Positions 46,301 to 59,170 of a stretch of 64,000 nt of DNA are shown here, piece by piece; position 1 is the stretch's first letter, and the number at the start of each line of letters is the position of its first letter. The stretch is taken from assembly GCF_036320965.1 (NCBI RefSeq), contig NC_092251.1:1473501-1537500 (forward strand), read 5' to 3'. Source of the stretch: Panulirus ornatus (Eukaryota > Arthropoda > Malacostraca > Decapoda > Palinuridae). The notes below the pieces were generated by a model. It worked only from the letters and a program-made list of their open reading frames with translations. It ran no database searches and was not told the DNA's origin. A program made the position numbers and the translations under genes.

Positions 46301-48420
46301 TCCAAAGCTAAACATCAACAGATTAGGGTTAAACTAATGATCCTGTGGAAGAATAGAACCTTTGTTTCCCTCCCAGATACCAGCGGAGCCAAATCTTTCA
46401 TTTGTTTGAGTCTACCAAACTCTTGTCTTTCACTCCAGATCGAATCTGCCGTCGTTCTGGATCGTACAGTCGAGGAAGGTGAGTCTGCTGAAACTGTTTG
46501 GACGTTTTTCTCTCCAGGATATCCACTAGATGCTTGGTCATCAACTGGTCAAAAAGAACTGTAAGTTCGAGGTTATTGATTGATATATCAAGAGCTGTAA
46601 TCATAATCTCAAAAGACCACAAAAATCCCTGTGTTCCTCAAAATCCAGGTTGATGACCACAAAAGTACTAACTGACAGTACACATCGAGTGCGACCCTAT
46701 GTCCAAGAGTGGAATCGATCTATTTCAGTGCAGAAAAGTAAATCAACCACGATACAGTCTTCCTTCACTTACATATAAGTTGGTGAAGTATCAAATCCTC
46801 CATGGCTCTTGACAGCTCTCTCAGCGTCAGTGAGGTGTAGATTAATTGATGTCGAACTATATCCAAGAGTTTTCCTCGACACACACTGTTCAGGACCCGA
46901 GATCAACATACCTACCTCACAGACAGACACCGTTACAAATTACAGCAGCAACACTCAGCGGTAGCACGACGCGCAAGGATCTTTTCAATCGTTAGATTTT
47001 GGGGTACAAACCCACAATGCTCAGAACTCAAAGCATGTAGGAAATGGACTCGATATCCATTCGAGAAACGGATGAGCAAGAACTTTTCCAGGCATACTGA
47101 GCAGGATAGCTCTCGCAGCCTTGTCTGTTCACTTTGCTTTTCCAAACAGAAGTGATCAGGATTCATTTCCAGTCAGGAAAAACGGTGGCCGGGCGCCAGG
47201 TGGCAGAAAGCCGCATGCAGCACGAGGATCATGAAATCGTCACGACCTTTCAACAGCTCCCCTTTAGTACCACAGACTCTGGACACCTCTCTACACCAAA
47301 GCATGGCCACGGGTCTCGCTCCTCGCTGAGAGGGACGGAACAATGCGAGTGAAGAGTAGGTCAGAAGCAGACATAACCAACATACGAGCAAAGGATACTC
47401 AATCATGTCGAAGCATCAGCCACAGTTCAAGAGGGCTCTACACCCATCAGTCTCCGACACGGGACGTCCATCAGTTCGTTGGACGAATCAACTTGACCCG
47501 ATTAACCCAGAGGAGGGCTACCACGGGGGGACACTTTGGTTGGACCTAGGCAACCTGACATTGTTACCCACAGTAGAACTCCATCAGAACTTGCGTGACG
47601 GGAGGAGCCGGATGGACAGAACCAGCTGACCTGGTAACCCAGAGAGGAGTTGATTGATAGGACGAACGTCATTAACAGCAAAGCAGCCTTCCGCTTCTCA
47701 AGCAGTTCCCTCACATACCTCTCCTTGTCAGCAGCCCTAATTGGCTCATACTCGTTGAAGCAGCTCACTCTCCGGTCCCACACTATCAGCCAACTTGGTT
47801 ACCAGGGTCTCACCAGTATGTGCTAACGGTCTTGACCAACACAGAAGCTACTCCTCCTCTCTTACAATTGACCCATAAGGCAACCCTAAGTCGTTTGTAA
47901 TCATGATTCACCAAGACCTTCAGTAGAACTGAACACCTCTTATTAATGTTAGATTTCAGCCACGAGTCTTTAAAGAATTACATCCTGGAACTACCCTGAA
48001 CCTTGGTTTGTGGTGGGCTAGGCTTCCAGAGAGACAGTTGTCTTGTCATCATCTTGGTAGACAAAGATAATCTAGGAACAACTCCGAGCAAGAACAGACT
48101 CAAGCCTGACAAAGAATATCTGTTTCTGTTCAGTGTTACACTGACAGAAGGGACGTGGAGCCAAGCGAGTGCTTCTGCTTCACTACCACTTCATAGACTC
48201 ATCAGGCTGGGTAATCCTATCAGCCAGGGCAGCTGGGCACCTGAAGATGACCATGACGATGCTCACAAGACACTCGACCGTGCAAGCACTAGACCAGTGC
48301 TACGCCTCAAGGAACATCGCCATCAAACTTCAGGCTCTTTAGATATTAAAGACAGTCTTTTGTGAGGTACACAGACACACGCACAGGCACATGCTCCATC
48401 CTCCAACGTGCGGACCTGCC
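46300..48420. other. Block open in several frames, possibly an eroded element
   Basis: Over 2 kb of GC-richer, non-repetitive sequence with overlapping frames of 70-120 codons on both strands. The longest plus frame is 48003-48365 (120 codons, MVCGGLGFQRDSCLVIILVD). Minus frames include 46933-47166 with a Cys-rich end (AECCCCNL). Composition and density differ from neighbouring DNA, which fits an old retroelement or DNA-element coding region broken by frameshifts. No catalytic motif, zinc knuckle or terminal repeat can be named. Confidence 0.3.
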
Positions 48421-48726
48421 TGAAAAACTCCTGTATGTTTTCCTTTTTCTCTTCTTCTCTGGTGAGTTACCGACAATGACGACAGGAACGATTTCGAAGG
48501 AGAGACCGATATATCACACGCCTGACAGATCGTACCCTGGGCCAGCGCTGCCCCCACACTCCCCGCTGAAAAGCTTTGTCAAGGTAACAAAGACACAGAC
48601 AATAGATAAAGTCAAATACGTAGACAGAAAAATAAGAACACATAAAGTAATTATAATGATAATTACGACAATATTATTAGTAACGATACAAATGATGATA
48701 ATGTTGATAATGATAATGTAGTAGTA

Positions 48727-48967
48727 ATGAAAGAACTAATAACAATGATCAAAATAATAACTATGATGATAATGATGATGATAGTAGCAATGAAAGAACT
48801 AATTACAATAATCAAAATAATAACTATGATGATAATGATGATGATAGTAGCAATGAAAGAACTAATTACAATAATCAAAATAATAACTATGATGATAATG
48901 ATGATGATAGTAGCAATGAAAGAACTAATTACAATAATCAAAATAATAACTATGATGATAATGATGA
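48727..48967. repeat. 63-bp tandem array, four copies
   Basis: Each unit starts ATGAAAGAACTAATTACAAT and ends GATGATGATAGTAGCA. Copies 2-4 are almost identical, and copy 4 lacks the last few bases. As 63 is divisible by three, plus and minus frames of about 90 codons stay open (Ile/Met-rich). I consider these a by-product. Confidence 0.95.
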
Positions 48968-49230
48968 TTGCCTCTACCTTCTTTGTGGAGTAAAGAACAG
49001 ATGACTGATGGTTTCATTTACACATAGCCATCATCTATGTCTCAGTCATAATACATTGAAGCCAATAAATCCCAGCTGGAAAATGTCTTTTTACCTTATA
49101 ACATCTTGAGGTTGTAAACTTCTTAACATCATAAAGTATGTGCAGTCATCCCCGCCATCCTCTCTACACGCATCACATGTTATCTCCAACAAGGCGTACA
49201 TGGATATCCAACACTAGACCAAATGAACTA

Positions 49231-49231
<1 letters not shown>

Positions 49232-49300
<69 letters not shown>
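49232..49300. repeat. (TA)n microsatellite
   Basis: About 68 bp of TA. Confidence 0.97.
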
Positions 49301-49301
<1 letters not shown>

Positions 49302-49528
49302 TGGACATCTTAGAGAAGTTGATATTGCCACAGTGTAAGTAGAATTCCAACTTTGATAAGAAACGCGAGCAGCCTGCCAGAGGTTGGCCGAAATCAATGT
49401 CAAATGATTCATGGAATTCTTGGAGAGTTAAGCTGTTCAACAGACAAGAGGCGAAGAAAGAAATTAGGGAAGAAGGGATACAAATTGCAAGAGGTTTTGA
49501 ATGGGGAGGCAGAGTTATGAGCGTATGA

Positions 49529-49635
<107 letters not shown>

Positions 49636-49639
49636 CATG

Positions 49640-50735
49640 GAAAAAGATGGGAAGAAATGGATAGAAAACTTCTATTCACATTAGCTCTCGCAGGGGTCTT
49701 AGCATCCTTTATTGTAAGTCTGAAAAGCTTGCAAATGCAAACTTTCACTCTGCAAGATGGCCATTGCATGTCACACAGAATGCACCTTCAAGGGATTCAC
49801 ATCCCAGCAAGCACATAAAGAAGTAGTGAATAACCCACTGTACAACATCAGAAAATATGAACAATGATCTACTTGTTGTGAATATAGAAAATAAGTCATT
49901 ACAACTAAAGTCAGTTGTATAAATGATTTGATGTAAACGTGAACAAGCAGTTGGTGTGAATATAATCTTTGGTACAAATTTGCATATTCATTACAGTACA
50001 TGTCCTTTGAAATTATCATCAGTTGTAAAGTAATTGTCTATTGGGCAGTTAGAGTTGGCGTCTGGATCAAGGTAACGTGTTGCCAAGCGAGGTGCAAGCA
50101 TAGATAAACATTGTCCTAGAAGTGTAAACAAAGATGAATAAGTTATTGTTGAAAATGCAGGAGTTTGTTTGTTTTCTAGCGCCATAAATTCGTTAGATCT
50201 GACAGACGCCGAAAAAATATTCGTATAATCTCATATCAAAACGTTTCGAAAATTAAAAGAATGTGTTATAAGCAAAGTGAAAAAAAAGGATGAAGTTTGT
50301 AAAGTTCTTTTCATTTGTAGGACCATTGATTTCGGGTATATGTAAATATTTCAAGATGGTTTTTCACTTACGTTGGACGCATTGGTCATCATCACTGTTG
50401 TCTGTCGAAAAAGACTGATTATATAAAAAGTCTGAATACAATTTCTTTTATAAAAGGAGATAATTGAATATATCTTAATCATCAGGATGCAGCAAGTCAC
50501 CAAGAAACACAGAAATGCACTGTGGATTCTGTCACTGTTAAGTTACTTGTGAAAAGGAACCAAAGGTTACTATCCACACGGGAGCTGAGTGGTGGATGGT
50601 AGGAAAGAACCGAGTTATGAGACTGTGTGTGTGGGCAGCATACAGGAGTATAATATGTTGTATGGCGGTAGAAAGGGTTCAACAGGTGGGACCCAACGAA
50701 TGCAGAACTCACACCCCTTACATTACTAATGGTTA
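49640..50735. other. Single-copy AT-rich sequence
   Basis: No gene, RNA gene or repeat is supported in about 1.1 kb. Confidence 0.5.
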
Positions 50736-50737
50736 AT

Positions 50738-50757
50738 TACACACACACACACACACT

Positions 50758-50790
<33 letters not shown>

Positions 50791-50793
50791 ATA

Positions 50794-50849
<56 letters not shown>
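50738..50849. repeat. Compound (CA)n(CT)n array
   Basis: About 48 bp of interrupted CA, ATACACATACA, then about 54 bp of CT with one TTT interruption. Confidence 0.96.
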
Positions 50850-50854
50850 ACCAG

Positions 50855-52400
50855 CTTCTCCTTCGTGTGTTCCTTTGCGCATCAATTTGCCACCTCCACA
50901 CTCCCGCCCAATCAACTCACTCAGATCTTGGCGGCGACTCTCGAGGAGTCTTGGGTAGGTGTTGACGCTTCCTACCGCTGAAGTAATCAGCCACACACTC
51001 CACGCACACTGTCAGGGTCTGTGTGTTGCCCCATGTGATGAGGCCAGAGAAGCACGACACTGAGGCCTCATTATTCGAGGAAGATAATGAGGACTGCGCA
51101 ACCACATAGCCTTTGGTGTTTATTGCCGTATAATGAAGTATGAGAGGTAAGGTATGATGAAGGTTGAGGAGTACGTCTAACACAACACTCTCATGCATGT
51201 ACAAACACCATGAGGAGTAATGGCAGGCCGTTATGAAATTGTGTCTAAATCAACCCTCGAATTCTAATGGTATAATAAGCTATATTGGAAATTGTGAAAC
51301 CATCATTACATCTAGATTAGATAGCATGTTTCCTGTTATCGACTAGGGGAGCTCATATGGTCTCTACCATACATCGTAAAGCTTTCACTTCTGTAATGAC
51401 CTCTCTGCATTAGATGCCTCCACTCTCAAATTTCTATACTCGTACTCCTGTCCTCTCACTACTCCATAAGTCTCCCTCTGCCTCATTTCTTCTCCTCATA
51501 TCTCATACACATTATCTTTGTAACTCTTGCTAAATCCACCTCCATCACAGGTCTCTGCTGTGTCAGTCCGTTAGTTCTTTATCACCAACTTTTCTTGCGC
51601 TAAATTGATCACGGAAACATTATTGAAAATTGTATCCACTTAAGAGAGAACTTTCAATAATGGTTTTAAACTTGATTAATTTAGATATGAAATCATATAG
51701 TAAAGCTAGCTTGGAGGTAGAGTTGTTGATGAGTGGAATGAATTACCTTGAACATTAGTTTGTGCGCTTCAAGGACGTTGGAGTGAAAGTATGTGGGTTT
51801 GAATAGGAGGTGCCTCCAGGCCTGGCGCAGTTTCCTTCCATTTTCGTGCTTTTCTGTAAATCTCCTCCAAACGCTTTCATTACCTGATCTCTCTAGACTC
51901 CAGAGTCCACCTAAAAAATGAAACACATTCACCTGCTCGTCCTCCCAGTCATTTCACTTGTGAACATGAAAACAGCCAGAACCACGCCTGCTCTCTCTCT
52001 TTCGCTGGTCCTCCTACCATGCCTGTGAGATACCACTTATTTTCCTCACCATAATCACTTCCCTCACCGCAACGGAAACTTGTCTATCGCACAGAACTCT
52101 CTCTGATGTCGAGGTCGCCTCTTCTCTATCCTTATTAGATGAGACCTTCACATATCTGACCTTTTGGTCCTCGTGTTGCTACGCGCGTTCATATTTCCAA
52201 ATACGTGACTGTCCATTCACAGATTTTGCCACCTGACTTTTATAAACATTTCCGTTTTTATTTCTCTTCACAGTTTCTCATTACTTCCTCACTCTTATTA
52301 CTTTTACATCTATTCTCTCCTCAATATTGCTCTTCTAAATAGAAAAGAGATATATACATTGACGTATACTGGAGGTTAGGGGAAGCCGGACAAGAGACCT
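50855..52400. other. Single-copy sequence
   Basis: 51430-51560 and 51960-52340 are pyrimidine-leaning. No exon or RNA gene can be supported. Confidence 0.45.
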
Positions 52401-52429
52401 GATGATCTCTTGTTATGTGCCACAGTACA

Positions 52430-53012
52430 ATGCTAAGGATCACTGTACAATGAAGGATAGAAGCCTACATAGCAACCAGCCTTGATAACGTAAGGGGATT
52501 CATGACCCCACTGCATCTGGATTATAATGAAATCAGTACATACCAGCAGAACTCCGGCAATCATCTATATAATGAGGAATACATGCCGTCGAAGCTACCG
52601 ATCTAGGTAAATGTAGTGAGGGTTGGATGAGGACAATGAGACATGATAATGTGATACATACAGCACTAACATACACGACCGAATCATGATGTGATGGTAA
52701 TACACAGGCATTATTCCTGGACCACTACATAATGAGAGATACATATGTAAAGCATGGCGTAGGGAAGGATACACACCTTCGTTAGGCCGACCTCGTAATA
52801 CAGTGAATGACGCACTCCTGCACTATGCAAGTTCTGCACTATGCTAAGTTCATAGTATATTGAAGGATACACACCAACGTCACCCTTGATCCATAATATA
52901 ACGAAGGATTTATGCTTACATTAAACCTGGTTCATCATATAATGAAATGGACACAATAACATCACACCTGCATGACCATATAATGGAAGATACACTTCAC
53001 CACAGCAACATG
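52430..53012. repeat. Heavily decayed ~45-bp tandem repeats
   Basis: The motif ATATAATGAAGGATACAC and a following CACACCTG/CATGACC block recur at 40-60-base intervals (for example near 52445, 52727, 52857, 52900, 52940 and 52978). The last three units are the best preserved. Confidence 0.6.
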
Positions 53013-53014
53013 TC

Positions 53015-53450
53015 AGAGTGACGATACTATGAAATGCTTCCTTCCATCCGACATTCATTAATGCTGAAGATAATATGCGACACAAATCTACACGATACTT
53101 GTTAAAACGGGGAAAGAAGAATGAAGTTTCGGGGGTAAGTAAAAGGCTTAAGCCGTTCTACGATATCGTGATAACAGGTTAATTATCAGGTCCGTCATTT
53201 TTGTGAATGACGCAGATTAAACACCCAAGGTGAAGAATGGAGAGGAGGAAGCTACAAACTACACGAAGGATTTCATCATAATTTTATCCTCATTTTCGGG
53301 GAATGAGGTACGGTAAACAGGTTCCTAGAAGATCTTTTGGTAAGATATTTTTATCTTAATTTTCTCTTCGGAATTACCAGCGATATTCATGGTTTACCGC
53401 ACGATGAAAGTTAGACAAGTTCTTGTCATGATAACTACAACGTACAGACT
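53015..53450. other. Single-copy sequence
   Basis: Nothing supportable seen. Confidence 0.5.
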
Positions 53451-53453
53451 ATC

Positions 53454-53454
<1 letters not shown>

Positions 53455-53504
<50 letters not shown>
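53455..53504. repeat. (GT)n microsatellite
   Basis: About 48 bp of GT. Confidence 0.97.
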
Positions 53505-53506
<2 letters not shown>

Positions 53507-54069
53507 GAAAAGCTATGAAAACTTTGTCATTAGAGTAGGAAGATATTGGAGAGCTGCCCAGTCTTTAGTAATTGTCTAAAAGGTTTATATGACCATATAT
53601 CGTTTCGACTCTCGCTTTTAGAATATTGAATACCATGGCTGGGTATATTACACAGCATAATGATAAGGCTGATATAATGTAAGACAATAATGATACTTCG
53701 TCATATGACGTGAATCAGGCGTCGCTTCTTTTCCACGAAATTATTTCGGTCGATATAACATTGGTCAGATGTAATCAAAGTTTGAAGTCAGAATCTTACA
53801 AGGTATATCTCAGTGAGCTTCCATAATTCACTCTAGATTTCATCATGAGAAATAGAGACTAAACAGCAGCCAGTTTTTCACTTTTTTTTTGCAACTACAA
53901 CGATAAACAAATACTAATATTGACAATACCTTACTTGTCTGTTTGCTGAGGAGGAGACAACATTGTTAGGAAATAATGAAATATGAACTCCAACCCACGC
54001 ATCATACTCGCTTATCAACAACTGAACCAATTCCAGTATCAGCCACTAATAAAACAGCACAAGGTAGTA

Positions 54070-54072
<3 letters not shown>

Positions 54073-54145
<73 letters not shown>
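54073..54145. repeat. (TA)n microsatellite
   Basis: About 72 bp of TA. Confidence 0.97.
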
Positions 54146-54152
<7 letters not shown>

Positions 54153-54495
54153 AATTATCATTGTTTAGTTAGTGATATGTAACGGTAACGTCATTACCCA
54201 GACACATCTTTGATGATAATCATACACATCACGTGAGGCAACAACACTGTGGCACACGGAGAACAATGCTACATAGTTTCCTCCAGGTTTAACGTGTCTC
54301 CGTAGATCATACAGAAATAACTATGTTTCTGGAGAAGAGTACAATTAATGTGTCTTGTTTTGTTCAGTTACTTCGAAGTGTATCTCACGGTATGTACTTT
54401 TACAACATTGTAAACCAGGAGTTGGATGTTTAAGTGTGTCCAACGTTTTTCTTTCGTTTTTTCCCTCCATCTTTCTTTTCTCTCTTTCTCTGCAG

Positions 54496-54579
54496 TCACT
54501 GCCCAGTTTTACCTCCCATTCTACCATCAGTGAGAGAATTCTTATTACATCATTAGCACTCTGGCATAAAGGGTCCTGA
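54496..54579 (+). CDS. Candidate terminal exon after a strong acceptor
   Basis: A tract of over 40 pyrimidine-rich bases ends TCTTTCTCTGCAG at 54495, an excellent acceptor. The frame from 54496 reads SLPSFTSHSTISERILITSL and ends at TGA (54577-54579). Alternatively a GTGAGAG donor at 54530 would make a 34-nt internal exon. Acceptor-like tracts are common in pyrimidine-rich stretches, so this is weak. No family is recognised. Confidence 0.2.
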   Translation, partial: SLPSFTSHSTISERILITSLALWHKGS

Positions 54580-54599
54580 GCCTCACTTTCATCATTTAC

Positions 54600-55640
54600 C
54601 TCAGCCTCAAGGTCTTATTAGGGGAGGCAGGAGTGTGGATGAATAGGACAAGAACTCATTCCCGCCTTGCACACCAGCCGCCCCGGCCAGCACCCGCCGC
54701 CCTCACTAGTGGGCTTGCCATAAAATTTGCACACCTTCCAAAATGCCACCACGGGTCGGTCTGGCGGACCTTGATGCCGGACGAACGAGGGATTGTGAAG
54801 GGACGTTTCTGCCAGTTCTAAGATCCACTTTTTTTTTCTTCTGTTGTTTACGTTGCGATGTGTGATGTTTGGAGATCACTGTGGACACCGTATGTGATGG
54901 ATGTATTTGAGGCGTTCTTAAGGCAATTTGTTCTATGTAGTAAATGATTCTATTTCATCGAAGTGGGCACATACATGACGGACTTTTGATTCATTTATTG
55001 AATTCGTCACATAATTTCTTATGTACGTGTTTTGTTTATCTGAAGCTCAGTTTACTTTTGAACACACTCACTCGGCAGGAATGATCACTAGTCATCACAG
55101 AAAGACTTTGCCGCGACTTTTCTCTGACTTATTGTTACGTAATCCTTTAGTTACTTGAAGTCAACCCGACTCGCAGTCTATCCGTCGTCCCATCCATTCA
55201 CCTTGTTCTCATCCTCTGCCTATCCTTGGACAGTCATAGCTCCTGCTATTCATGTCTTATACCCTCATATCTGCCACCATTTCCCGCTTTTCCTCATCAT
55301 TGTCTGATACTTCAGTTAATCGCCTACTCCATCTACACACTGGCCTTCTCCCCTCCCTCCCTCTCAACAATGACGCCCTCCTCACCTTCCCTCCCTCCTG
55401 CCTGATCCCAGGCAACACCCTCCCTTGACCCCTCTCCTAAGCCCATCCAGCAACCTACAGTGCACCTTCTTTGTCTTGCCACATGGACTCGACTGAGTTT
55501 CTCTTACGGGGAATTGCACTTGCATTCCCAGGGCTCCCATGGCAATCTCTGTGAAATACAAGTTTTCAGGCGACGCGCTTCTGGGGTAGTGATCACAGGC
55601 GACTCCATGACCCTCACAACAGCTGGTGCCTCGCCAGCTG
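54600..55640. other. Single-copy sequence
   Basis: 55190-55400 is pyrimidine-rich (CTCCCTCCCTCTC). A 91-codon minus frame at 55382-55657 has no recognisable similarity. Confidence 0.4.
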
Positions 55641-55644
55641 CACC

Positions 55645-56035
55645 CCAGTACGTTCACTGTCTGAGGGCCTTCCTTGCCTAAGGACGTTCTCTACCTGAGT
55701 ACGTTCTCCAGCTGAGGATGTTCCCCATCTGGGGATGTTGCCAGGTTCAAAGACGTTCCCCACGTAAGGACGTTTTCTGGCTGAGAGCACACCCTCTCTG
55801 GCTGAGGACATTCATCAGCTGTGGATTATTTCCTATACCGCTAGACTATGGCGTTTCCTTGGCTGTCGTTGCTCACTGGCTTTCTTTAAGCTTGGTCTTC
55901 TGTTTAAGAAATTCCTCGTTGAAGAACTTTTTCAAAGACCCTTCTTAGTGTCGACGTCTCCCTGGTTTAGGATGCTCTTTGGTTGAGGACGCCACTTGGT
56001 TCAGTGTGCACCCTGGGTGAGGACGCTGCAGGTTC
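55645..56035. repeat. Imperfect 17-20-bp minisatellite (CTGAGGACGTTC)
   Basis: Units such as CTAAGGACGTTCTCTAC, CTGAGTACGTTCTCCAG and CTGAGGATGTTCCCCAT run through 55645-55835. After a gap, related words (TTGAGGACGC, GTGAGGACGC) reappear at 55965-56030. Confidence 0.75.
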
Positions 56036-56039
56036 CCTA

Positions 56040-57125
56040 TGTTCCTGTCATAGATGTTAGACTTTGAGTTAGTGTCTTCCTATGATAAAGAGGTGTCAGG
56101 CAACACTTAGTTTACAAAGGTCCGTGGATGAACGTTGCTTTGATCAGAGAAATCTTAATTCTTTTTCAGTGACAACACTACACATCACAGGTAATGATGT
56201 TGTTCTTAACATTAAGCCACACCATTCTGCTCCCAGTAACATTAAGTTGGAGAGCCTCATGACTACCATGATGATGGAAAGTTCTCTGGCGACACTAAAA
56301 ACTTGAGTAATTTAACGACAAAAAGTTTCGTAACAAAAATTTTAGGATATAAAGTAAACTTTTATGACAGTACATTACAAACTTTGTGACAGTACTTTGG
56401 GTACAGTACAAAGTTTCTAGCAGGGGTCTGGGTATAATATAAATTTTTGTATTAGGATTTTTCCCACAGTATTGAATTTTATAAAGATACTTCCGGCTCA
56501 TGATATATTTCCTGAGATTGAGATTTCTACAAAAAAAGTAAATTATACTTACACAGCTTTGGCAATGTATATATTCGCGAATATATACTTTCCTTATGAT
56601 AACAGGCAGTACTTTACGTGATATCTTATCTTCGTGCAAGAGTAGTTCCATGAACATCAAAATATCAGATATTTGAAGACGCTGCAGCGACTGACACGTC
56701 CATCAAGGAGTAACTTGTGCAACTTCTTCAACCACAAACCATTTAGCAGTTTCACTTTTATTATCCCGTCAGTTTCGAAACCCAACACTGAATCCCTCAG
56801 CAGCACGATCATATCCTTTTAGAAGAGCCGCCTTTATCCCCTCATAACATCGTGCCTCATGCTGTGTCTGGCAACTCATGATACATTTCTGATGGTCTTC
56901 CCCGAAGTAATGAGACCAAACTCATGGGCTACACATCTGCCGCTCAAATATGGCAGCAGAGCTGTTGAATCTCTCAAGATATACATCTGTATTGTCTCAC
57001 TTCGCGTTAAAAGCACGTAACTTGGGCAAGCTGGCTGTTTACACTCTGGCTGGATCCGTCTGCATGTGAAGTGTGGCCTGGTGCTCCTTTGACTTCTCTC
57101 TCAGTTTAGCTCTAATCTACATAGT
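56040..57125. other. Single-copy sequence with a decayed AT-rich repeat
   Basis: 56330-56480 has loosely repeated ACAAACTTTGTGACAGTAC words. A 121-codon minus frame at 56295-56660 (Ile/Tyr/Ser-rich) overlaps it and looks compositional. No gene supported. Confidence 0.4.
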
Positions 57126-57129
57126 CTCA

Positions 57130-57232
<103 letters not shown>

Positions 57233-57234
57233 AC

Positions 57235-58260
57235 TCGATTTTTACAAGTTATCTGTGAGGGTGCGGACAAACGAGACCCTAATCGAGGCCGTCTCATTTT
57301 ATCGACCAAACCTTTGGGGAGGATGAACAGTTGGGTTGACTGTGGACAGATTTTTGTATTTCTTCGTTTGGTAGTTTCCTTTTATCTAGCAGGTCTCATA
57401 TCTGATGCTTTGTTTTCTTCAACTCCGGTTTCACTTAGATTTTCTCTCCAGCAAGGCTTGGTTCAGTTCTATTGAAAAAAATCCCGTGCCTACAGCAAGG
57501 ACGGTTTTGTTAATGATTTTCTTTCTGATGCAAATCATTGTGACGTGACAGCAGACAGCGGTCACTCCTGCTGACGCACAGGGCTTTTTCATGTTTTTTT
57601 TTTCTTTTTGGAAATATTTACTCTCTTAGACATATTGTCTTCTATTTCATGTAACAATTCGTGTACTTTCATTAGAATCGTCTTCTTCATCTTTGCGCTC
57701 TTCATGTATTCTCATTTTGTTTCCTTCTACTATAAATGTATTTCCTCCCACCCTTTCCATTATATCTTACTGTCTTTCCTACCAGTTTACGAAACTCTTG
57801 TTACCTTCCCTTTAAATCTCGTCTTCTGCCCCTTGACTAGACAATTACAGGTGTACATGATAATGATTCAGTGTTCTTGAATATCAGCCTCACTTACTCA
57901 CCATTCTGGAGTCGTGTCTAGTAAGACACAATAATCAATTACTCCAGTCCTTCAGCAGGAAGGTAGAAGTGCAAGGCTTTAACACGTTTGTTTATTTATT
58001 TTTCTTCTACCCCGAGGCATGTCACTGACGTCACAGGGCGTGGAGGAAGGGACGAAAGATATAATCGACGTATACCATGAGACTGTAAGAAGGAGGCATG
58101 AGACACAGACAGATGAGTACCATGAGAAATCTGTGATGTGTAAGATGATGCAAGGATGAGAAACAGCAACAGGACGACCTACAATAACACAGAACTAAGG
58201 ACCGTGAACTGGGCAGCTACTAGTAAACCAGCCAGCAGCAGCGGCAACTGAAGACCAGTG
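57235..58260. other. Single-copy sequence
   Basis: T-rich 57590-57830 leaves a 90-codon hydrophobic plus frame open (57608-57880). It has no supporting signal. Confidence 0.4.
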
Positions 58261-58289
58261 TCGCGTTACGTATCAGGAAATATGAAGAC

Positions 58290-58815
58290 GGTTCAAGAGG
58301 AGGAGGGAGATGGCCGCCAGCAGGAGTACGGCATGTGATGAAGGTAGGAAGACAAGGCTGGGAGCATGAGCAGGAGGTGTGTGGGGGTGGATTGCAGCAG
58401 GAGGTGGGGGGGTGAAGGAGAGGTAACAGCACGTGTGTGGGGTGGTATGAGGGAGGGAGAGGAAGAGTTAAGGTACATAGGCTGCAGGAGGACGGGATAC
58501 GTGGGCAACAGGCAGGAGGAATGTGTATGGGAAGACCAGGAGAGGAAGGTGTGTGGTGCTAAAGGTAACAGGAAATGTGAGGGGAAGTGGGCGGCAACGG
58601 GCAAACTTGGGTGATGCTTGTGGTGGGGTTGGCGTGGACAAGTCCTTCCCTGTTAGTATGGATACAATTCTTGTCTCTGGTAGGGTTAATGTGAGTAGCT
58701 TTCTTCCTCTGCTTGCGGTGGGGGTAGTGTGGGCAGGCTTCCTGCATGTAATAAAGATGGTGTGGGCAGACTCCCTGCATGTGGTGGGGGCGATGTGGGC
58801 AGATCACCCACCCAG
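58290..58815. repeat. G-rich decayed minisatellites, including a 33-bp unit
   Basis: 58365-58620 has AGCAGGAGGTGTGTGGGG-type words. 58714-58809 has about 2.5 copies of a 33-bp unit containing GTGTGGGCAG and CTCCCTGCATGT. The frames of 82-137 codons on both strands are by-products. Confidence 0.65.
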
Positions 58816-58949
58816 ACATCCGGGACGCTGCCTGGTGGGCTCCCCTCCCCAAGGTCTGCTCTTCATTACTCTATCAGTTTTGACGTTACTAAATCCTCTT
58901 CCCTGGAACATAATATCGCTCCTTTCTTCTCTGTAGCTATCAATCATCC

Positions 58950-59170
58950 TCTATCATCCCTGTACTCCAACACAGTCATTATACCTACCCAGTTACGCAT
59001 ATAAATTTGACTATGTAATTCTCCGATTCTGCGTGGGAGCTCACCTTAACCATGCCATAATTGGGACATCATAAAAGGCTTATAATGAAAGACAGAGATT
59101 ACGCTGGAGGAACCTGTGAGCCAGCCATCAGGCGTAGGGGATCTCTACCGTCGTATTAATTCCTCAAGGT
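58950..59170. other. Single-copy sequence
   Basis: Nothing supportable seen. Confidence 0.5.

Noticed and set aside
48663..48993. Ile/Met-rich frames of about 90 codons resembling membrane spans
   Set aside because: Produced by the 63-bp array of ATG/ATA words.
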